The notes beneath the pieces were generated by a model. That model was not told where the DNA came from and did no database searches. It saw nothing but the letters and a program-made list of their open reading frames with translations. DNA of 24,992 nucleotides from Chara braunii (lineage: Eukaryota; Streptophyta; Charophyceae; Charales; Characeae), in the NCBI GenBank assembly GCA_003427395.1, contig BFEA01000035.1, positions 2,265,827-2,290,818 on the forward strand. Direction: 5' to 3'. Each line of letters opens with the position of its first letter. The stretch's first letter is position 1. The translations under genes and the position numbers were made by a program. Of this stretch, positions 20,095 through 24,992 are shown in pieces.

Positions 20095-20108
20095 GAAAAG
20101 CAACTTCA

Positions 20109-20270
20109 ACCACCAGTACTTCCAAGTGTCCTTTTCCCGAGTGTAATTACTGCGTCCAACCCCAACCAGCATGGGCACATTTTTTTTCCTTTGGCTGGCG
20201 ATGCCAGCCTCTCCGGTTTCGCATGTGTACTCCGCACTGGAACAATTTGCCTTTCAAATGTACTGGTGGT
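20109..20270. mobile_element. MITE-like element, ACCACCAGTACTT ends
   Basis: The left end ACCACCAGTACTT (20109-20121) and the right end AATGTACTGGTGGT are inverted copies. The right flank is TTAA (20271-20274) and the left flank TTCA (20105-20108), one base from TTAA. Same family as 21337-21487. It has no coding capacity and starts 15 bp from the Harbinger target site. Confidence 0.65.
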
Positions 20271-20280
20271 TTAAAACTAG

Positions 20281-20578
20281 GCTACCAGAGTGGTCCAGGG
20301 CCACTTGCCCGGCCGGGCCAAAAAGAAATTAAAAAAAATAAAATAAAAAAAATAAATAAATAATTTTTTACTTTATTTTTTATTTTAAATTTGGCAACGA
20401 ATTTCGATGTGACCCTGAGGCGAATGTTGTTCAATTTACTTTTCTGCATAACATAGTTCTTTTTCGGATTTTTTTGAGTTCCTTTTTTTTTTTTTTTTTT
20501 TNNTAGGACCTTCCCTGGTCCTTGCACGGCCCGGCCATCCGGGAAAATAGGGTGAGCCGGGCGGCCCGGCTGGTAGCT
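20281..20578. repeat. Inverted-repeat element, GCTACCAG...CTGGTAGC ends
   Basis: GCTACCAG at about 20281 is mirrored by CTGGTAGC at about 20570. GC-rich CCGGCCGGGCC-like and GGCCCGGC segments lie just inside both ends, and AT-rich low-complexity DNA with A and T runs fills the middle. Both outer flanks carry TTAAAA. A two-base N gap and a T run (about 20483-20501) make the interior unreliable. Family unknown. Confidence 0.45.
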
Positions 20579-20639
20579 TAAAAAGAATAATGCAACAAAA
20601 AAGAGAAAAAGAGGAGGCCAGGATTAAACTGTCTCCAAT

Positions 20640-20990
20640 TCCCTTAGTAGCAGCCATGGGATCTGAGTCTTACTATCACCTACATTTGACTGCCAGTGGG
20701 CAAGCAACTCAGGCTGCTGGGTATTTCCACTTGCCAAATTTCGGGAGGTCCCTGTAGCTTACCGTTATCACAAGTACATCTCTGTTCAAACACACAAATG
20801 CGACAACAAGAGACTGTTTGCTGGATGGATGGGGTGTAGCAGAAAATTACTTGGGATTGGTTACCAATCCTCCTGGTAGCAGCTAGACCTTAGGTTGTCA
20901 TGAAGGCCAGCAACTCAGGCTGTTATGTAGATCTACGTTATCTACGTGCCAAACTTTATTCTTTGTAGGTGAGTCCAGTAGCTTGTAGTC
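20640..20990. repeat. Two diverged copies of a 110-120 bp sequence
   Basis: The words TAGCAGC, then AGCAACTCAGGCTG, then ACKTGCCAAA, then GTAGCTT occur in order at about 20647-20760 and again at about 20876-20983. The second copy is followed by an A run (20991-21017), suggesting a retroposed unit. Confidence 0.6.
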
Positions 20991-21021
<31 letters not shown>

Positions 21022-21336
21022 TATTCCATACGTTGATAATCTTGCGGTCCCTCTTGTTCTTGAAAAGGAGTCCTGCTTCGTTGTCAGCAATAACCTACAC
21101 GCAAAAAACAGTGACAACATCAGCATCAGCATCAACATCTCCATCATCGCGTCGATTGAAGGTTTTTCTTTTTTCTTTTTTGTTGAAAACAGAGCTTTAT
21201 GGCTCGCGCTCCATGTCCATTCTGGGGAGCTTCAGTCATTTTGCATGTCCTCACTTACCCTGTTCATGGGTTGTCATGCAAGTCCTTGAATCTTTTTGCT
21301 TGGTACCTTCCAATACCTGTCCTCCAACCAAGTTAA

Positions 21337-21487
21337 ACCACCAGTACTTCCTAAAGTCGCGTAGCGTTAACGCTACGCAATTTTAGGAAACGTACGGGCC
21401 ACTGCAGGAGCGCCCAAATTCATCCAACTAGAAACATTTCTACTCTATTTTTTTCCGCGGCCGATAGCTGGGCCAAGTACTGGTGGT
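21337..21487. mobile_element. 151 bp MITE-like element with TTAA flanks
   Basis: The ends are perfect inverted repeats, ACCACCAGTACTT (21337-21349) and AAGTACTGGTGGT (21475-21487), each bordered by TTAA (21333-21336 and 21488-21491). TTAA duplication is the habit of piggyBac-type elements, although the terminal sequence does not obviously match known piggyBac ends. Inside, a perfect 20 bp palindrome GCGTAGCGTTAACGCTACGC (21359-21378) lies within a longer imperfect hairpin. A third solo end, TTAAACCACCAGT, occurs near 22513. Confidence 0.8.
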
Positions 21488-21685
21488 TTAAGGGATGATT
21501 TGTTTGACAGTGAGTTGGTCAATTTCTCAAGGAAACATGGAGGTTTCTGGGATGAATGGATCCTTGTGCTGACAGGGTGGGGGCGCCGACTGTATGCCCA
21601 AAGACGGTAGCCTAACAGCGAAAGAGTATGAACTAGTGTATAAAGTGGGGTCGTCAGTATTGTCGGTCTACGGGAAGTTGTGCGG

Positions 21686-21818
21686 AGTTCGAACCATCGT
21701 GGGTCTGTCCTTGCTGACTGTTATAGGTTTCTATGAGTCTGGGTGTGGTTTGACCAGCGTGGGTCTGTCTTTGCAGTCTGGGTACAGATTTCTATGAGTC
21801 TGGGTCTGGTTTGAACCT
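21686..21818. repeat. 60 bp tandem repeat, about two copies
   Basis: GTGGGTCTGTCYTTGC recurs at 21699 and 21759. Each copy is followed by a TTTCTATGAGTCTGGGTSTG segment and a GGTTTGA start of the next unit. Confidence 0.85.
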
Positions 21819-21871
21819 TGGCCCTATTGTTCATTTCTTACCTTTTATCTGCGCTTATTTTTCCGCCATTT

Positions 21872-22136
21872 TAGTATAGAGGTGATCCTCGATCTTGGTA
21901 CCTCATGACGAGTAGTACGCCCACGAAGCACGGGTACTGTGAGGCTATAGTAGGCTGTGGTTGTTTTTTCTCGAAGCGGCGTACGATCGGAGTTTGAAGT
22001 AGTGTCCTTTGAGGTGGCTGTTTATTCTTGATCTTTTTTCTACGTTTTCTTATGTTTTTTACGTTCTTTTTTTAGACATTCTAGAAGTTTGACATTTTTT
22101 TCATGCAAGATAAATAGCAGTCACCTCTCTATACTA
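21872..22136. repeat. Inverted repeat pair abutting the ribozyme
   Basis: TAGTATAGAGGTGA (21872-21885) is mirrored by TCACCTCTCTATACTA (22121-22136), differing by a 2-base CT insertion. The right arm ends exactly where the extended hammerhead helix I begins. The outer TA on both sides would fit a TA target duplication, so it could be a small DNA transposon or part of a retroelement terminal structure. Confidence 0.5.
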
Positions 22137-22209
22137 GGCACCGACAAGACCCCTGATGAGGCTGGTAGGCGGCCAGCCGAAACCGGTCGGGTCCTCACGC
22201 CGTCGTGCC
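22137..22209 (+). ncRNA. Type I hammerhead ribozyme with loopless helix III
   Basis: A self-cleaving RNA. The catalytic core is complete: CUGAUGA (22153-22159), GAAA (22179-22182) and the cleavage triplet GUC (22186-22188), with cleavage expected after C22188. Helix II is GGCUGG (22160-22165) paired with CCAGCC (22173-22178), six of six, with a 7-base loop. Helix I is GACCC (22148-22152) paired with GGGUC (22189-22193), five of five. Beyond an internal loop (AA opposite CUCACGCC) it extends as GGCAC-c-GAC (22137-22145) paired with GUC-GUGCC (22202-22209). Helix III is the self-complementary ACCGGU (22182-22187) with no loop, so cleavage would be best as a dimer, the known situation in hammerheads of Penelope-like elements and related small retroelements. 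Only one copy is seen in the window, and I see no intact protein gene of such an element. Confidence 0.88.
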
Positions 22210-22706
22210 GGACGAGTTTTTTCTGTACTTCATGTTTCATCAACGTCGCGTTTGGGCTTTTGGTTGCTATCTTGCGTGTTGACTTGTCCTTCGTCTTCGT
22301 CATTTTCTATGCTCTATCTTTCCTGTCCCATCTTTCTCGTCCTCTGGTTGAAAGTCGTGTTGAAAGCGAATGTCATGATTGTCTAACAATAACATACACC
22401 ACTGGGGGCTTCTGGTGCTAACCTTATGAATTGTTCTCGGTCTAATTGGGACAAAATGGCATGGGAGTCAAATAGGAGCTAATGAATCCATTTTAAGAAA
22501 AAAGCCTCCAATTAAACCACCAGTGCATCGCCCACCCATCGGTTGCGGGCCCCTCACTGCGACTTTTGGAGGCCCGAAATGGAACATCGCCCGCCTATGA
22601 AATTTATCAACAGCTGCCCGGCCGCAAAAGTTCCAGGGTCGGGGAACGCCCGGTAGTGCAACGTGGATTGAAGCCAGTGGGCCCAAGGAAAAGGGGCAAA
22701 TGGACT
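22210..22706. other. No gene seen downstream of the ribozyme
   Basis: About 500 bp with short open frames only. It includes a solo TTAAACCACCAGT end (near 22513) of the TTAA MITE family. If a retroelement surrounds the ribozyme, this would be its 3' side, but no reverse transcriptase motif is visible. Confidence 0.5.
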
Positions 22707-23060
22707 GTGTTTTATTCCTGGTTCATCCGCCCAAGTGATTTCACATGCGCGGGCAGTACGACTGGCAAAACGTACAAAGGGTAAAAAAAGGGGGGAAACT
22801 AGCGCTCTGTCGCGGTTTCAGTTTGAAAATGCGTTTCAGTGTTGTGTCAAACCGAGGAAAACTGTGAATGTATACAACCCAGTGTTTTATTCCTGGTTCA
22901 TCCGCCCAAGTAATTCCACATGCGCGGGCAGAATGACTGGCAAAACGCACAAAGGAAAAAAAAAAAAGGCGGGGGAAACTAGCACACTGTCCCGGTTTCA
23001 GTTTGAAAATGTGTTTCAATGTTGTGTCAAACCAAGGAAAATCGTGAATGTATACAACCC
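22707..23060. repeat. 175 bp tandem duplication, two copies
   Basis: GTGTTTTATTCCTGGTTCAT starts at 22707 and 22882. Both units continue through CATGCGCGGGCAG, ACTGGCAAAACG, an A/G run, GTTTCAGTTTGAAAATG and GTATACAACCCAG. Differences are few, so the duplication is young. CTGGCAAAACGTACAAAG recurs once more near 23228. Confidence 0.93.
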
Positions 23061-23160
23061 AGCTTTAGGGTCGGGTGGGGATGTCTTGTATTCGAACCGA
23101 GGAAAATCGTGAACGTAGACAACCCAGCTTCAGGGTCGGGTGGGGATGTCTTGTATTCGA
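23031..23160. repeat. 65 bp tandem duplication, two copies
   Basis: AACCRAGGAAAATCGTGAA starts at about 23031 and 23096, and each unit ends GGGGATGTCTTGTATTCG. It overlaps the end of the preceding 175 bp array, so the expansions are nested. Confidence 0.92.
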
Positions 23161-23845
23161 GGGATACCTGAAGTGGTTTTTAAACTGAAATAGTGACTGT
23201 GCCCTAGCTACCCCCCCCAAAAAAGAACTGGCAAAACGTACAAAGAGCTGGCGTCAGTTGAAAGAGGCGCCTGCCTTTTTTTTGGAGACTACAGGTCCCC
23301 ATGGAATTGAGGCAGGTGCCTTGTTTAACGGGCGCCTTGTTCTCAACTTGAACTTTTTTTTGCAGGTCACTTTGTGCATCTACGCCCGTTTTGAGGGCAG
23401 GTACAGGCCTGCAGGAAAAGGAGAAGGGACCGCCCTGCCTTGTTGACAGTGCACTACGCTCGGAACGAAGCATGCAAAACGAGACTGCATCTTCAGCGAG
23501 AACGTGCAAAAGGAGATTGAATCCTCCGCTAGATCATGGAAATATGCATTTCCATACTTTTTTCTTTTTTTTTTCTTTTTTTCCTTTTTTTTGGGGGGAA
23601 AGCATCTGTGGCAGCCTGCTATTGGAGGTGATACGAGCATCCTCCTATAGCAAGCCCCAGGTTATAGATGGCTCCAATCTATTTGTGGTGAGCATCACCA
23701 GCTGGAAACCGAGTCCATCGTCCCACTGGCAAGATCAGAGAAAGTATACCTGGCAGAACAGCATTGATTGCCCTCTCACGAGAGGATTGACTGCCCGCCT
23801 AATAAGCAGCCAGGTCACAGCAAGCCATATTGTTACATGCTTCGC
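23161..23845. other. No gene seen
   Basis: About 680 bp with short overlapping open frames, T-rich runs near 23555-23592 and a short imperfect duplication (TGCAAAACGAGACTGCATC / TGCAAAAGGAGATTGAATC) near 23474-23525. The 181-codon plus frame here has no recognisable protein features. Confidence 0.5.
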
Positions 23846-23865
23846 CTGCAAACAAGGGCCATTTT

Positions 23866-24005
23866 CAGGCCCTGGGTCGTTTCAGCCTGAAAGCCTGAAA
23901 ACAAGGGCCTACAGGCCCTGTGTCGTTTCAGCCTGAAAGCCTGAAAACAAGGGCCTACAGGCCATGTGTCGTTTCAGCCTAAAACACGGCCCTCCAGGCC
24001 CTGAG
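23866..24005. repeat. 46 bp minisatellite rich in inverted repeats
   Basis: CAGGCCNTG starts at 23866, 23912 and 23958 (46 bp spacing), with a decayed fourth unit after it. Each unit contains TTTCAGCCTGAAA and GGGCCTACAGGCC, both near-palindromes. The array lies about 200 bp upstream of a TATA box. Confidence 0.9.
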
Positions 24006-24189
24006 TCTTTTCAGCCTGAAACGGAGGGCCATTTTCAGGCCCTCATAAGATCGACCTGCCCTGAAACTCACGCACCAGACCAGGGTTTTAGCACAGGCCA
24101 TTTTGGGCCTGTTTTCAAGACAACCTTTGTTTCAACTTCAACGCCAGGGTCTGGCACGTTTTGGCATTGGTAAGAGCAGCCTCCTGGAC

Positions 24190-24215
24190 GGGCCAGCACT
24201 ATATAAGACTGGCCC
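24190..24215 (+). promoter_or_regulatory. TATA-box core promoter candidate
   Basis: TATATAAG (24200-24207) is a strong match to the TATA-box consensus and lies centrally between GGGCCAG (24190-24196) and CTGGCCC (24209-24215), a perfect inverted repeat. A start site would be expected near 24230. With the minisatellite upstream this looks like the U3/R border of a retroelement LTR or a gene promoter. No coding region follows within the window. Confidence 0.5.
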
Positions 24216-24507
24216 GCCGTGCAGGTTGCACGTAGTTCATAGGGATTTCCCAGGCACTTCACGTGCAGTTCAGGAGGCAGGAGGTAGTCTTCAGGATTCG
24301 GCGGCAGCACTCTGGAGGAGCGCTGCAGTAGTCGTAGTAGCGTTAGCAGTAGTCTTCAGCGCTGGGCGCTATTAGGAGCTAGAGTAGCACTGGAGAGAGA
24401 TAGAGATTGGGCGGAGGCCAGGGAGACTTACCTGCAGCGCCATAGCTCCAGCTCGTCGTTGAGGTACCTGCAGCACAGTGCCATCTTCATAGGTTAGTAC
24501 CTGGCAC

Positions 24508-24509
<2 letters not shown>

Positions 24510-24542
<33 letters not shown>
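24510..24542. repeat. (GA)n microsatellite
   Basis: About 16 GA units, located in what would be the transcribed leader if the TATA box at 24200 is used. Confidence 0.96.
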
Positions 24543-24547
<5 letters not shown>

Positions 24548-24992
24548 CGTCTTCCTCTTCTCAGTCCACCATATCTCCCTTACCCTCTTGCTACCTGACT
24601 TCACAGCATCAGCAGACTATGAGAGAGAGGAATTGGTATTTGGATCCAGACTCGACATTGGGCTTCAGATATTTGACGAGGGATTATCTGGGACTTGTAC
24701 TGAAGACTTGGTGTTGACGACATTCCTATCTTCGCCCTCTTCTTCGTCTGATCCCCTCCTCTTCGTCTGTGTATGGTCTGGACCTGGCTCATTCTTCCTG
24801 TGTGTAGCGCCAGGCCCCCTTCACACCTTGTGATGAGGATGATGTATGTTTGGTCTGCATTGCGACATTGATTGGGCTAGTCATTGGTATTCTAGTGTTC
24901 CGCTGCACTGTCTTGTACTACGTGAGAGAGGTTAGCCCCGGTCAGGTCAGGACTTATATCTAAGTCTTCCACTGCGCTCCAAGGTGCCATTT
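24543..24992. other. No gene recognised to the window edge
   Basis: CT-rich sequence and short open frames. It could be leader or intron of a unit starting at the 24200 TATA box, but nothing in the sequence decides this. Confidence 0.4.

Noticed and set aside
23391-23936. 181-codon plus-strand open frame
   Set aside because: It runs through a T-rich tract (Phe repeats) and into the 46 bp minisatellite; no family resemblance.

Overview
The window is eukaryotic nuclear DNA from a repeat-rich genome. It has no compact bacterial gene layout. It carries many microsatellites, A-rich retroposon tails, tRNA-like SINE pieces, small inverted-repeat elements and degenerate PIF/Harbinger transposon genes. 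The predicted proteins of the Harbinger genes resemble families I remember as very abundant in charophyte algae (Chara). That attribution is from memory and was not searched. I see no intact host gene.

Layout. 1-4460 holds remnants of an old Harbinger-type element: a degraded copy of an uncharacterised accessory gene (here gene B) and the 3' end of a Myb/SANT-like gene (gene A), both on the minus strand. 4.9-6.0 kb has simple repeats and a three-copy tandem repeat of about 350-380 bp. 6.6-8.9 kb is a patchwork of tRNA-derived SINE-like sequences with A-rich tails and an array of about 80 bp units. 9958-20091 reads as one 10.1 kb PIF/Harbinger element, with near-identical 16 bp inverted ends (GGCCTGGACMCCACAG), a TTA target-site duplication on both sides and diverged subterminal inverted repeats with palindromes. 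It holds a DDE transposase gene on the plus strand and, convergent to it, gene B and gene A on the minus strand. All three are broken. A 234 bp assembly gap lies near its left end.

To the right, 20.1-21.5 kb holds two short TTAA-flanked inverted-repeat elements and another inverted-repeat element. At 22137-22209 there is a complete type I hammerhead ribozyme: every core nucleotide is present, helices I and II are fully paired, and helix III is loopless and self-complementary, as in the hammerheads of Penelope-like and related retroelements. 22.7-24.0 kb is tandem repeats, followed by a TATA box inside a small inverted repeat that may be the promoter of a retroelement LTR or of a gene continuing out of the window.

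How the genes work together. In PIF/Harbinger elements a DDE nuclease needs a Myb/SANT-like partner to bind element ends and reach the nucleus. Gene A fits that partner. Gene B lies between them in the full element, and its relative keeps the same order and orientation beside gene A in the older remnant, so it looks like a regular third component of unknown function. The present copies cannot encode intact proteins, so this element could move only with help from elsewhere.
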